DNA of 64,000 bases from positions 1,339,939 to 1,403,938 of the forward strand of contig NZ_KQ948422.1 of the NCBI RefSeq assembly GCF_001514065.1, in the 5' to 3' direction. This document shows, piece after piece, positions 34,742 to 43,131 of this stretch. How positions within the stretch are numbered: the first letter of the stretch is position 1; each line of letters starts with the position of its first letter. Position numbers and translations under genes: made by a program. This DNA is from Streptomyces antibioticus (lineage in GTDB: Bacteria; Actinomycetota; Actinomycetes; Streptomycetales; Streptomycetaceae). The notes under the pieces were generated by a model. That model had not been told where the DNA came from and ran no database searches. It saw nothing but the letters and a program-made list of their open reading frames with translations.

Positions 34742-35758
34742 GTGACCTGGAATCCTGAGCACGACGTACGGGGCCCGCTGGAAGTCGTCTGCGACGAGTC
34801 GGGGTCGGACGGGGAGAACCTCACGGGCGGCAACACCGATGTGTTCGCGCACGGCAGTGTGTCCCTGCCGGTGGAGGTCGCCGCCGCGTACGTCCAGGAG
34901 GTCCGGGACCGGATCCGCTCCCCCGCCACCGAGTACAAGGCGAACCATCTGCTGCGGGAGAAACACCGGGACGTCCTGGAGTGGCTGCTCTCGGCCTCGG
35001 GCCCGATCGACGGCCACGCCCATGTCCATCTCACCGAGAAGGCGTACTTCGTCGTCCACCGGACCGTCGACCTCCTGCTCGGCGACGGGACCGAGGCGCT
35101 CGCCCTGTACCGGGAGGACCGGCCGGCGGTCGGCGCGCAGCGGTGGCGCGCCTTCCTCGACGCCGCCAACAAGCTGCTGCGGGTGCGGCTCGACGGGGAG
35201 GCGGGCGGTGCCGTCGACGGCTTCTTCCGTACGGTGGACGACCTGCGGCGTGCCCGCCCCCGGACGGAGATCCCGGAGCGGCTCGCGGCGGCCCGGCCCC
35301 GCGCCGACGCCTACCGGGCGCGGCTGCTCGACGGGCCGCCCCTGATCCCCGTACTGAATCCGCTGCTGCCCGCCATCGTGCACACGGTCGCGCACTGGAG
35401 CGCGGGCGGGCGAACGGTGCGGGTGGTGCACGACCGGCAGAACATGCTCACCGAGCCGCGCATCGCCTGGATCGGGGAGCAGGCGGTGCGGGCCGGGGTG
35501 GGGTTCGCCGGCATGGAGCTGGTCCAGGCGCGGTGGGATCCGCGGATCCAGCTCGCCGACTTCCTCGCGGGGATCGCCCGCAAGACCGCCTCCGACGTGC
35601 TCAACGGCCAGGTCGATCCGGTGCTCGTGGCGCTGCTGCGCCCCTATGTGGGGCCGACGTCGGTGTGGGGCGACGAGGACAGCTGGGCGGTGCTCTCGCC
35701 CACCGCGGTGAACGGAGTTGCCTCCGTACCCTCGGCAGACGTCAACTTCACCGTCTAG
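34742..35758 (+). CDS. DUF3800-like protein of unknown function
   Basis: A 338-residue cytoplasmic protein. An N-terminal CDESGSDGEN motif and a C-terminal RWDPRIQLADFLAGIARK motif match the paired acidic motifs of DUF3800, a family with an RNase H-like appearance sometimes found in defence contexts. AGGGGG (34729-34734) is 7 nt before the GTG at 34742. In-frame starts at 34706 and 34715 are alternatives. It is followed 52 bp later by a methyltransferase gene in the same direction. I see no defence neighbours. Confidence 0.65.
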   Translation: MTWNPEHDVRGPLEVVCDESGSDGENLTGGNTDVFAHGSVSLPVEVAAAYVQEVRDRIRSPATEYKANHLLREKHRDVLEWLLSASGPIDGHAHVHLTEKAYFVVHRTVDLLLGDGTEALALYREDRPAVGAQRWRAFLDAANKLLRVRLDGEAGGAVDGFFRTVDDLRRARPRTEIPERLAAARPRADAYRARLLDGPPLIPVLNPLLPAIVHTVAHWSAGGRTVRVVHDRQNMLTEPRIAWIGEQAVRAGVGFAGMELVQARWDPRIQLADFLAGIARKTASDVLNGQVDPVLVALLRPYVGPTSVWGDEDSWAVLSPTAVNGVASVPSADVNFTV

Positions 35759-35809
35759 ATTGCGCCTTGACGCCGTATCCGAGCAGGCACTCCAGGAGAA
35801 CCGAGCCCC

Positions 35810-36631
35810 GTGACGGACCACTCGCCGACCGCCGCCGCGTCCCTGCGCGGCCGGATCAACACCCTGCAACCGCACACGGCGCGGATCTGGAACTACTGGC
35901 TGGGCGGCGGGGACTACTACGAGGTGGACCGGGTGGCGGGCGACCGCATCCGTGAACTGCATCCGGCCATCGACGAGTACGCTCGCGCCGACCGCCTGTT
36001 CCTGGGCCGCGCGGTGCGCCATCTCGTCGCCGAGGCGGGTGTCCGGCAGTTCCTCGACATCGGCACCGGCCTGCCCACCGCGGACAACACGCACGAGGTC
36101 GCCCAGCGTCTCACCCCGGACGCGCGGGTCGTCTACGTCGACAACGACCCGCTCGTCCTGGCCCATGCCCGTGCCCTGCTCACCAGTACGCCCGAGGGCC
36201 GCACCGACCACCTCGACGAGGACCTGCGCAATGTGGACGCGATCCTCCAACGGGCCGCCGTCACCCTGGACTTCAGCCGGCCGGTCGCGCTGATGCTGCT
36301 GGGCGTGGTCATCTTCCTCGGCGACGACGAGGATCCGTACGGCATCGTGCGCCGCCTCATGGACGCGCTGCCCGCCGGGAGTCACCTCGTCCTGTCGCAC
36401 ACCGTGGTCCATCCGGCGATGCCCGACGTGGATGCGGCCGTCCAGTTCTGGAACGCGCACGGCACACCCCGGCTGACCCAGCGCTCTCCCGAGGCGGTGG
36501 CGCGGTTCTTCGAGGGGCTGGAGCTGCTGGCGCCGGGAGTGGTGTCCTGCTCTCGGTGGCGGGCCGAGGGCGCGCACGGGACCGAGCCGGCCGAGGTGGC
36601 GATCTACGGCGGAGTCGGCCGCAAGAAGTGA
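35810..36631 (+). CDS. SAM-dependent methyltransferase of the DUF574 (SAMT) type
   Basis: A 273-residue cytoplasmic enzyme. Opening motif RIWNYWLGGGDYYEVDR and SAM-binding loop FLDIGTGLPTADNTHEVA (residues ~80-97), with ARVVYVDNDPLVLAHA next, are the signature of the S-adenosyl methyltransferase family expanded in Streptomyces. Many members sit near secondary-metabolite or developmental genes. Substrate unknown. GTG start with GGAG upstream. Confidence 0.92.
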   Translation: MTDHSPTAAASLRGRINTLQPHTARIWNYWLGGGDYYEVDRVAGDRIRELHPAIDEYARADRLFLGRAVRHLVAEAGVRQFLDIGTGLPTADNTHEVAQRLTPDARVVYVDNDPLVLAHARALLTSTPEGRTDHLDEDLRNVDAILQRAAVTLDFSRPVALMLLGVVIFLGDDEDPYGIVRRLMDALPAGSHLVLSHTVVHPAMPDVDAAVQFWNAHGTPRLTQRSPEAVARFFEGLELLAPGVVSCSRWRAEGAHGTEPAEVAIYGGVGRKK

Positions 36632-36742
36632 TCCCCGCCGGGGTGAACACGACGGCCGTGGGGCGCGTATGAAGGGAGGGCCTTCGACTTCCCCGAGGCC
36701 CCGCGGTGTTGCCGCCGCACGTTCGGGGTTCGGGAGCCATGC

Positions 36743-38122
36743 ATGAGGCACGCACGACGACGGATGGTCCGGCGAGTGACACGGCTGGCCGCGGTCGGCG
36801 GACTCCTGCTGGGCGGCACGATGGTCACCCGCGCCGTCGCGAGCGAACCCACGGGCCCCTCCGCCCTGCCCCGCACGACGGCCGCGGCCGCGGCGCAGAC
36901 CGGCACCGAGCTGGTCGCACGGCTGGGCACCTCCCGTACGGCGGGCAGCTGGATCGGCGACGACGGCCGCGAGGTCGTCGCCGTCACCGACGAGGAGGCC
37001 GCCGCACAGGTACGCAAGGCGGGCGCCACGGCGAAGGTCGTCCCGCACAACATGAACGAGCTCAAGTCGGCCGCGGGGACGCTGCGTTCGGCGCCCCGGG
37101 TGGCCGGGACGGCGTGGGCCGTCGACTACCGCACCAACGAGGTGGTGGTACGGGCCGACAGCACCGTCTCCGCCGCCGACTGGAAGCGGCTCACCCAAGT
37201 CGCCGAGGGCATCGGCGGTTTCGTGCGCATGGAGCGCACCGAGGGCACCTTCACCCCGCGCATCAACGGCGCGCAGCCCATCCTGTCGACGGGCGGGCGC
37301 TGTTCGGCGGGGTTCAACGTGACCAACGGACAGCAGGACTTCATCCTCACCGCCGGACACTGCGGGCCCACCGGGTCGGTCTGGTTCGCGGACAACCGGG
37401 GCCGGACCCAGCTCGGCGAGACGACCGCGCAGAACTTCCCCGGCGCCGACTTCTCCCTGGTCAAGTACGACAGCATCCGGGCGGGCGACGGCGCGGCGGT
37501 GGTGTCCGTGGGCGGCGGCAAGGGGGTGCTGATCACCGGCGCGGCCGATCCGGCCGTCGGGCAGCGGGTGTTCCGCAGCGGCAGCACCAGCGGGCTGCGC
37601 GACGGTCAGGTGACGGGGCTCAACGCGACGGTCAACTATCCCGAGGGGACGGTGACCGGGCTGATCGAGACGAACGTGTGCGCCGAACCCGGGGACAGCG
37701 GTGGTCCGTTGTTCTCGGAGGGGATCGCGCTCGGTATCACCTCGGGCGGCAGCGGTGACTGCACGTCCGGCGGTACGACGTTCTTCCAGCCGGTGACGGC
37801 GGCGCTGAACCAGCTCGGGGTGCAGCTGCTGGTCTCGGCTCCCGCGGGCGGCGGACAGCAGGGCACCGCACCGAATCCGTCCGCCTCCGCCCCTCAGGGT
37901 GCGGCCGCCCCGGGTGCGGCCACGCCGGGGTCGTCGGCGCCCGCGACGAACGGTGGCGCGCAGGGCGAGACGCTGCTGGCCCGGCTCACGGACACCCGTA
38001 ACGTCGGCCCGGGGCTGCTGGTCGTCGGGGGCAGCCTGATCGCGCTGGTGGCGACCCGGTACATCCGGGCGGAGCAGGACCGCAAGGCGTATCAGCGGTA
38101 CTACTCGGCGACCTGGGGGTGA
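36743..38122 (+). CDS. Membrane-anchored streptogrisin-like S1 serine protease
   Basis: A 459-residue preproprotein. Signal segment (residues ~9-33), a propeptide (~50-175), then a chymotrypsin-fold protease with LTAGHC (His), GADFSLVKYD (Asp) and EPGDSGGPL (Ser). The two Cys pairs typical of streptogrisins are present. Beyond the protease come a Ser/Pro/Ala/Gly linker (~380-415) and a C-terminal transmembrane helix (GLLVVGGSLIALVATRYI) with a short basic tail. Most streptogrisins are released, so this one is probably tethered to the outer membrane face. ATG with GGGAG upstream. Confidence 0.9.
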   Translation: MRHARRRMVRRVTRLAAVGGLLLGGTMVTRAVASEPTGPSALPRTTAAAAAQTGTELVARLGTSRTAGSWIGDDGREVVAVTDEEAAAQVRKAGATAKVVPHNMNELKSAAGTLRSAPRVAGTAWAVDYRTNEVVVRADSTVSAADWKRLTQVAEGIGGFVRMERTEGTFTPRINGAQPILSTGGRCSAGFNVTNGQQDFILTAGHCGPTGSVWFADNRGRTQLGETTAQNFPGADFSLVKYDSIRAGDGAAVVSVGGGKGVLITGAADPAVGQRVFRSGSTSGLRDGQVTGLNATVNYPEGTVTGLIETNVCAEPGDSGGPLFSEGIALGITSGGSGDCTSGGTTFFQPVTAALNQLGVQLLVSAPAGGGQQGTAPNPSASAPQGAAAPGAATPGSSAPATNGGAQGETLLARLTDTRNVGPGLLVVGGSLIALVATRYIRAEQDRKAYQRYYSATWG

Positions 38123-38138
38123 CGCCGGACATGGGAAA

Positions 38139-38162
38139 AGGCACCCGTGGAAACGGGTGCCT
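38139..38162. terminator. Bidirectional terminator between protease and 54-residue gene
   Basis: AGGCACCCGT (38139-38148), tetraloop GGAA, ACGGGTGCCT (38153-38162), a perfect 10-bp stem. The AAAA run at 38136-38139 gives a U-tract on the minus-strand transcript. Confidence 0.85.
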
Positions 38163-38195
38163 CAGGTGGTCTCGAGTGTCTTGCGAGGCTGGATG

Positions 38196-38360
38196 TCAGG
38201 CCGGCTGCGGGGCCGCGGCGGCCCACTCCAGGACGAGCCGCTGGTATTCCTCGCGCTGCTCGCCGCTCAGTGTCCCGCCCGACCGGAACCACAGGGCCCG
38301 GATCTCCTCGTTGACCTCGTCAGCCGACCTGTCGGAGGCGGGTTCAACAGTGGTGGACAT
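38196..38360 (-). CDS. 54-residue conserved-looking small protein
   Basis: A short gene encoding a soluble acidic peptide (MSTTVEPASDRSADEVNEEI … ending LEWAAAAPQPA). It has helical character and no membrane segment or cysteines. No ribosome site precedes the ATG. A TATGCT -10-like element lies 8 bp upstream, so a leaderless message is likely. Its 3' end lies at a terminator. Codon usage is typical, with GC-rich third positions. Function unknown. Confidence 0.6.
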   Translation of the reverse strand: MSTTVEPASDRSADEVNEEIRALWFRSGGTLSGEQREEYQRLVLEWAAAAPQPA

Positions 38361-38497
38361 GATGTGAAGCATACGGGCCTGGACGTGAAGGCACCGTGAG
38401 TAAGTACGAGCAATACGGACATTTCAGACCGTGTTGCTGATCACGTCCATCTGTCCACCCCGGTCAGGGAGTTCACGCAGCTCAGACGTGGTGGAAC

Positions 38498-39664
38498 TCA
38501 CGCTTCCGCAGTGCCGAGCACCAGGACCTGGATGGCCAGGACCGCCGCTCCACGCGCCCAGTCGTGAAAGTCGGACACCTTGGTCTCCAGGTCGATCGGC
38601 GCGGCCAGCGGATGCCGGTGGAAGCGGATGGTCTCGTCCACGACCTTGCCCGCCACGTCCATCAGGCCGACACCCTCACCGGCGAGCAGGATCTTCTGCG
38701 GCATCGCGAAGTTGGCGATCTGCGCGATCAGGGTGCCGAGCGCCCGCGCGGCCTCGTCGACGACCCGGGCCGGCATGGGTTCGCCCGCGGCGGCGAGGGC
38801 GAGGATCTCCTCGTAGGTGTGGTCGCGGCCGGTCGCGGCCCGCACCTGGTAGCGGATGTTGGGGATGGTCAACAGGGACACGGCACTGCCCCGTTCGCCT
38901 TCGGGGGTGAGCGGGCCGTTGGGGGTGATGATCCAGTGGCGCCCGAAGCCCCGGTCCTCCTCGGCGTAAGGCACCCGCCGCCCGTTCAGCACGAGCCCGT
39001 AGCCGATGCCGGCGCCGATGGTGAGCACGACGAACCTCTCCAGGCCGCGGCCGGCGCCGAACCAGGTCTCCGCCTCGACGAGCGCGGCGACGTCGTTCTC
39101 CACGACGACCGGCAACCCAGTGCGGTCCTCGACGAGTTCGGCGAGCGGGACGTCCCGCCAGTCCAGGAACGGCGACTCCCCCACGACGGCACGCTCCTGG
39201 ACCAGCCCGCCCACCCCGACGCCGATACCGGCGACCCGCGAGGGGTGGGCGCGGGACAGCTCTTCGGCCATCTCCGCGAGCACGTCGGCGACTTCGGCGG
39301 GGTCATGGGTGGTGAGGGCGCGGTCGTGACGGGCGACGATCTCGCTGCGCAGGGTGGTGACGACGCCGTAGACCATGTCACCGGTCACCTTGAAGCCGAT
39401 GAAGGAACGGGAGTCGGCGACGACGTCGAGCGGCTGTGAGGGGCGCCCCTGGCGCACTTCGGCGGGGCCGCCCGCCTCGGGGACCTCGATCAGCAGCCCG
39501 GACTCGATGAGCGGCTTGGTCAGCCGGGTGAGGCTGCCCGCGGACAGGTCGAGGCGGCGCGCGAGCTCGGTGCGCGACAGCGGCCCGTGGACGAGCACCT
39601 CGATCGCCACCGAGCGCTCACCGGGACTCAGGGGGTGCCAGCTGGCTGCTGCTGCTGCGGTCAT
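38498..39664 (-). CDS. ROK-family transcriptional regulator of cluster C
   Basis: A 388-residue protein. The N-terminal winged helix (LSRTELARRLDLSAGSLTRLTKPLIESGLL, residues ~28-60) and the ROK sensor domain (VAGIGVGVGGLVQE, LTIGAGIGYGLVLNG) define it. It is divergent from the cluster C transport operon across a 166-bp region with two similar 21-bp boxes. It likely represses the operon until a sugar ligand is present. The start at 39664 begins the usual ROK alignment. A longer in-frame opening upstream overlaps the promoter region and is rejected. Confidence 0.88.
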   Translation of the reverse strand: MTAAAAASWHPLSPGERSVAIEVLVHGPLSRTELARRLDLSAGSLTRLTKPLIESGLLIEVPEAGGPAEVRQGRPSQPLDVVADSRSFIGFKVTGDMVYGVVTTLRSEIVARHDRALTTHDPAEVADVLAEMAEELSRAHPSRVAGIGVGVGGLVQERAVVGESPFLDWRDVPLAELVEDRTGLPVVVENDVAALVEAETWFGAGRGLERFVVLTIGAGIGYGLVLNGRRVPYAEEDRGFGRHWIITPNGPLTPEGERGSAVSLLTIPNIRYQVRAATGRDHTYEEILALAAAGEPMPARVVDEAARALGTLIAQIANFAMPQKILLAGEGVGLMDVAGKVVDETIRFHRHPLAAPIDLETKVSDFHDWARGAAVLAIQVLVLGTAEA

Positions 39665-39686
39665 GACGGTCAGGATCCCCCGCTCG

Positions 39687-39792
39687 TTTCTTTTGCCATG
39701 GAAGCAATACGACCACTCTAAGGCGGGGACAGTGGCCGGGAAAAGATGGTTGCACGCCCCTTGACGTCTCGATTCTTTCGCCACAAAAGTAA
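39687..39792. promoter_or_regulatory. Divergent promoter region of cluster C with paired ROK-type boxes
   Basis: Two related 21-bp boxes at 39687-39707 (core TTCTTTTGCCATGGAAG) and 39772-39792 (core TTCTTTCGCCACAAAAG) agree at 15 of 21 positions. A TTGACG -35 element at 39761-39766 places the second box over the -10 region of the cluster C promoter. The first lies 23 bp before the ROK start codon, fitting autoregulation. Confidence 0.5.
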
Positions 39793-39830
39793 GTGGCCCG
39801 AGGATGAGCCGCAGACGAGGGAGTCTCCCG

Positions 39831-40796
39831 ATGACCATCGCCTCCAGCAGCCCTCCGTCGCGCCTCCCCGTGGGCGGCGCCGAGGGCACACGGACGACAC
39901 CGAGGACGCGGCGGGCGAAAGCCCGGGAGGGCGGCGGGGACGGCCGGCTCGCCGCGGTGTTCCTCGCTCCGGCGCTGCTGGGCTTCCTGGTCTTCCTGCT
40001 CTGGCCGACGCTGCGGGGCGTCTACCTGAGCTTCACCCGCTTCAACCTGCTCACCCCCGCGGAGTGGGTGGGCCTCGACAACTACGACCGGATGGTCCAC
40101 GACCCGATCTTCTGGGACTCGCTGCGGGTCACCGTCGTCTACGTGGTCATCAACATCGGGGTGCAGACGGTGTCGGCGCTCGCCATCGCCGTACTGCTCC
40201 AGCGGCTGACGCAGTCGGCGGTGCTGCGCGGCATCGTGCTCACGCCGTATCTGATGTCGAACGTGGTCGCGGGCATCGTCTGGCTCTGGGTCCTGGACAC
40301 CCAGCTCGGCATCGGCAACGAGATCATCGCGGGCCTCGGTCTCGACCGCATCCCGTTCCTCAACGACGAGACCTGGGCCATCCCGACGATCGCCCTGATC
40401 AATGTGTGGCGGCACGTCGGCTACACCGCGCTGCTGCTGTTCGCGGGGCTCCAGGCCATCCCGAACGACATGTACGAGGCCGCGAGGGTGGACGGGGCGG
40501 GCGAGTGGCGCATGTTCTGGCGGATCACGCTGCCGCTGCTGCGTCCGGTCCTGGCGGTCGTCCTGATCATGACGGTGATCGGATCGTTCCAGGTGTTCGA
40601 CACGGTAGCGGTGACGACCAACGGCGGCCCGGCGAACGCCACCAACGTCCTGCAGTTCTACATCTACGGCTCCGCCTTCGGCCGCTTCCAGTTCGGCTAC
40701 GCCTCCGCGATGTCGGTGGCGCTGCTCGTGGTGCTCAGCGCGATCACCGTGCTGCAGTACCGGATCACGCGCGCCGGTCGCACGGACCTGGGCTGA
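39831..40796 (+). CDS. Carbohydrate ABC transporter permease, MalF type (cluster C)
   Basis: A 321-residue CUT1 permease with a basic cytoplasmic N-terminus of ~45 residues and six predicted helices starting at LAAVFLAPALLGFLVFLLW. EAA motif: EAARVDGAGEWRMFWRITLP near residue 215. GAGGGAG (39817-39823) is 7 nt before the ATG. First gene of cluster C. Unusually for CUT1 operons, the permeases precede the binding-protein gene. Confidence 0.93.
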   Translation: MTIASSSPPSRLPVGGAEGTRTTPRTRRAKAREGGGDGRLAAVFLAPALLGFLVFLLWPTLRGVYLSFTRFNLLTPAEWVGLDNYDRMVHDPIFWDSLRVTVVYVVINIGVQTVSALAIAVLLQRLTQSAVLRGIVLTPYLMSNVVAGIVWLWVLDTQLGIGNEIIAGLGLDRIPFLNDETWAIPTIALINVWRHVGYTALLLFAGLQAIPNDMYEAARVDGAGEWRMFWRITLPLLRPVLAVVLIMTVIGSFQVFDTVAVTTNGGPANATNVLQFYIYGSAFGRFQFGYASAMSVALLVVLSAITVLQYRITRAGRTDLG

Positions 40797-40815
40797 GGAG
40801 AGAGGAGACACCGAC

Positions 40816-41751
40816 ATGGCCGCTGTGACCGCTCCGCCGACCAGGACGAGTCCCGTGTCCGTACGACCGCTCAGGCGCCGCCCCTCCGTGGGCCGGATCG
40901 CGGCCTGGGTGGTGATGGCCGCGATCGTGCTCGTGACCCTGCTGCCGTTCTACTGGATCCTGCGCACCGCGCTGTCCTCCAACACCGCGCTCGCCGCCCA
41001 TCCCGGCGACCCACTGCCCGTCGGCTTCACCACCGGCGGCTTCGAGCGGGCGCTCGGGTTGCAGTCCGCGGAGGAGGCGATCGCCCAGGGCGGCTCCGGC
41101 GGCGGGCTGAGGTTCTGGCGCTATCTGATCAACTCGGTCGTCGTCTCGACCCTGATCACGGTCTGCCAGATCTTCTTCTCCGCGATGGCCGCCTACGCCT
41201 TCGCCCGGCTGCGCTGGCGCGGCCGCGACAAGGTCTTCGGGCTGTTCCTGGCCGGGCTGATGGTGCCCACCCTCTTCACGCTGCTGCCGAACTTCGTGCT
41301 CATCAAGCAACTCGGCCTGATCGACAATCTGTTGGGCATCGCCCTGCCGACGATGTTCATGACGCCGTTCGCGGTGTTCTTCCTGCGGCAGTTCTTCATG
41401 AACGTGCCCCGCGAGGTCGAGGAGGCCGCACTGCTCGACGGCGCCGGGAAGGTGAGGATCTTCTTCCGGGTGATGCTGCCGATGGCGTCCACGCCGATCC
41501 TCACGCTCGGTGTGCTGACGTACATCACCTCCTGGAACGACTACTTCTGGCCGCTGATGGTGTCGTACAGCGACAGCTCGCGGGTGCTGACCGTGGCGCT
41601 CGCCATCTTCCGGGCCCAGACCCCGCAGACCGGCTACGACTGGTCGGGGCTGATGGCCGCCACGCTCATCGCGGCCCTTCCCATGCTGCTGCTCTTCGGC
41701 GTCTTCGCGCGCCGCATCGTCAGCACCATCAGCTTCACCGGCGTCAAGTAA
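40816..41751 (+). CDS. Carbohydrate ABC transporter permease, MalG type (cluster C)
   Basis: A 311-residue partner permease with six predicted helices and an EAA motif (EEAALLDGAGKVRIFFRVML near residue 205). AGGAGA lies upstream of the ATG, 19 bp after the previous stop. It carries an extra periplasmic segment of ~40 residues after helix 1 (GFTTGGFERALGLQSAEEA), longer than usual for MalG-type proteins. Confidence 0.93.
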   Translation: MAAVTAPPTRTSPVSVRPLRRRPSVGRIAAWVVMAAIVLVTLLPFYWILRTALSSNTALAAHPGDPLPVGFTTGGFERALGLQSAEEAIAQGGSGGGLRFWRYLINSVVVSTLITVCQIFFSAMAAYAFARLRWRGRDKVFGLFLAGLMVPTLFTLLPNFVLIKQLGLIDNLLGIALPTMFMTPFAVFFLRQFFMNVPREVEEAALLDGAGKVRIFFRVMLPMASTPILTLGVLTYITSWNDYFWPLMVSYSDSSRVLTVALAIFRAQTPQTGYDWSGLMAATLIAALPMLLLFGVFARRIVSTISFTGVK

Positions 41752-41761
41752 GGGGCCAGGC

Positions 41762-43105
41762 ATGCGAATTCGAACCGTGATGGCGTTCACCGGAGCGCTG
41801 ACGCTGTCCCTGGTCTCCGGCTGCGCGCAAGGAGGCGCGGCCGGCTCGGGCGCCGGCTCCGTGACGTACTGGCTGTGGGACGCCAACCAGCTGCCCGCCT
41901 ACCAGGCCTGCGCGAAGGGCTTCGAGAAGGAGAACCCGGGCCTCGACGTCAAGATCACGCAGCTGGGCTGGGCCGACTACTGGACCAAGCTCACCGCGAG
42001 CTTCATCGCGGGCACCGAGCCGGACGTCTTCACCGACCACATCCAGAAGTTCGGCCAGTTCGCCGACCTCAACGTGCTCGAACCGCTGGACGACCTGGGC
42101 ATCGACGACTCCGCCTACCAGACCGGGCTCGGCGCCAACTGGATCGGCCGGGACGGCCACCGCTACGGCGCCCCCAAGGACTGGGACACCGTCGCCCTCT
42201 TCTACGACAAGAAGCTGACCGAGGCCGCCGGTCTCACCGCCGACCAGCTCAACTCCCTGTCCTGGAACCCGAGGGACGGCGGCACCTTCGAGAAGGCCAT
42301 CGCGCGTCTTACCGTCGACCGCAACGGCAACCGCGGCGACGAACCGGGCTTCGACAAGCACCACGTCAAGGTGTACGGCCTCGCCACGGGCGGCGCCGGC
42401 GACAGCGACGGGCAGACCACCTGGAGCCCGTTCACCGCCTCGGCGGGCTGGAACTACACGGACAAGGTTCGCTGGGGCGACACCTACGCATACGACAGCA
42501 AGACCTTCCAGTCGGTGATCGACTGGTACTTCGGGCTGGCGGAGAAGGGCTATCTCGCGCCCTACACCGACTACACCGACGGCGCCAACCCGGCCAACGC
42601 CCAGGTGGCCTCCGGCAGAGCGGCGGCCGCCTTCGACGGCGCCTGGATGATCTCGACGTACTACGGCACCAAGGGCCTCGACGTCGGCACCGCCGTCACC
42701 CCCACCGGCCCGAGCGGCAAGCGGGCCACCATGATGAACGGCCTCGCCGACTCGGTCACCAAGAACGCCCGCAACAAGGGGGGCGCGAAGAAGTGGGTGA
42801 CGTACCTGGCCTCGAACGCGTGCCAGAAGACCGTCGGCGGCTACGGCATCGTCTTCCCGGCCACCCCTGACGGCACCGCGGCGGCCGTGGCGGCCTACCG
42901 GAAGAAGGGCATCGACGTGTCCGCCTTCACCGAACCGGTCACCGACAAGCGGCACGCCCGGACGTTCTCCTTCCCGGTCACCGACTACGCGGCGGACGTG
43001 TACGCGCTGATGCGGCCGGCCATGCAGGACGTCTTCGCCAACGGCGCCCCCGTGAGCGGACTGACCAAGACCAACGACCAGATCAACTTCATCCTCGGCC
43101 AGTGA
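41762..43105 (+). CDS. Extracellular sugar-binding lipoprotein (cluster C)
   Basis: A 447-residue family 1 solute-binding protein. The signal ends in the canonical lipobox VSGC (Cys ~21). Ligand-pocket aromatics are evident (VTYWLWDANQLPAYQ, TDHIQKFGQFADL, FDGAWMISTYYG). It starts 10 bp after the permease stop. It delivers sugar to the two permeases, with MsiK presumed to power import. Ligand unknown. The oxidoreductase that follows suggests an inositol or a sugar amenable to C-H oxidation. Confidence 0.93.
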   Translation: MRIRTVMAFTGALTLSLVSGCAQGGAAGSGAGSVTYWLWDANQLPAYQACAKGFEKENPGLDVKITQLGWADYWTKLTASFIAGTEPDVFTDHIQKFGQFADLNVLEPLDDLGIDDSAYQTGLGANWIGRDGHRYGAPKDWDTVALFYDKKLTEAAGLTADQLNSLSWNPRDGGTFEKAIARLTVDRNGNRGDEPGFDKHHVKVYGLATGGAGDSDGQTTWSPFTASAGWNYTDKVRWGDTYAYDSKTFQSVIDWYFGLAEKGYLAPYTDYTDGANPANAQVASGRAAAAFDGAWMISTYYGTKGLDVGTAVTPTGPSGKRATMMNGLADSVTKNARNKGGAKKWVTYLASNACQKTVGGYGIVFPATPDGTAAAVAAYRKKGIDVSAFTEPVTDKRHARTFSFPVTDYAADVYALMRPAMQDVFANGAPVSGLTKTNDQINFILGQ

Positions 43106-43131
43106 CTCGACCAATGAAGGGCATCTCCTCC

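Noticed and set aside
34742-35758. DUF3800-like protein plus methyltransferase considered as a phage-defence or restriction system
   Set aside because: The methyltransferase is the DUF574 small-molecule type, not a DNA methylase, and no nuclease, helicase or other defence gene is nearby.
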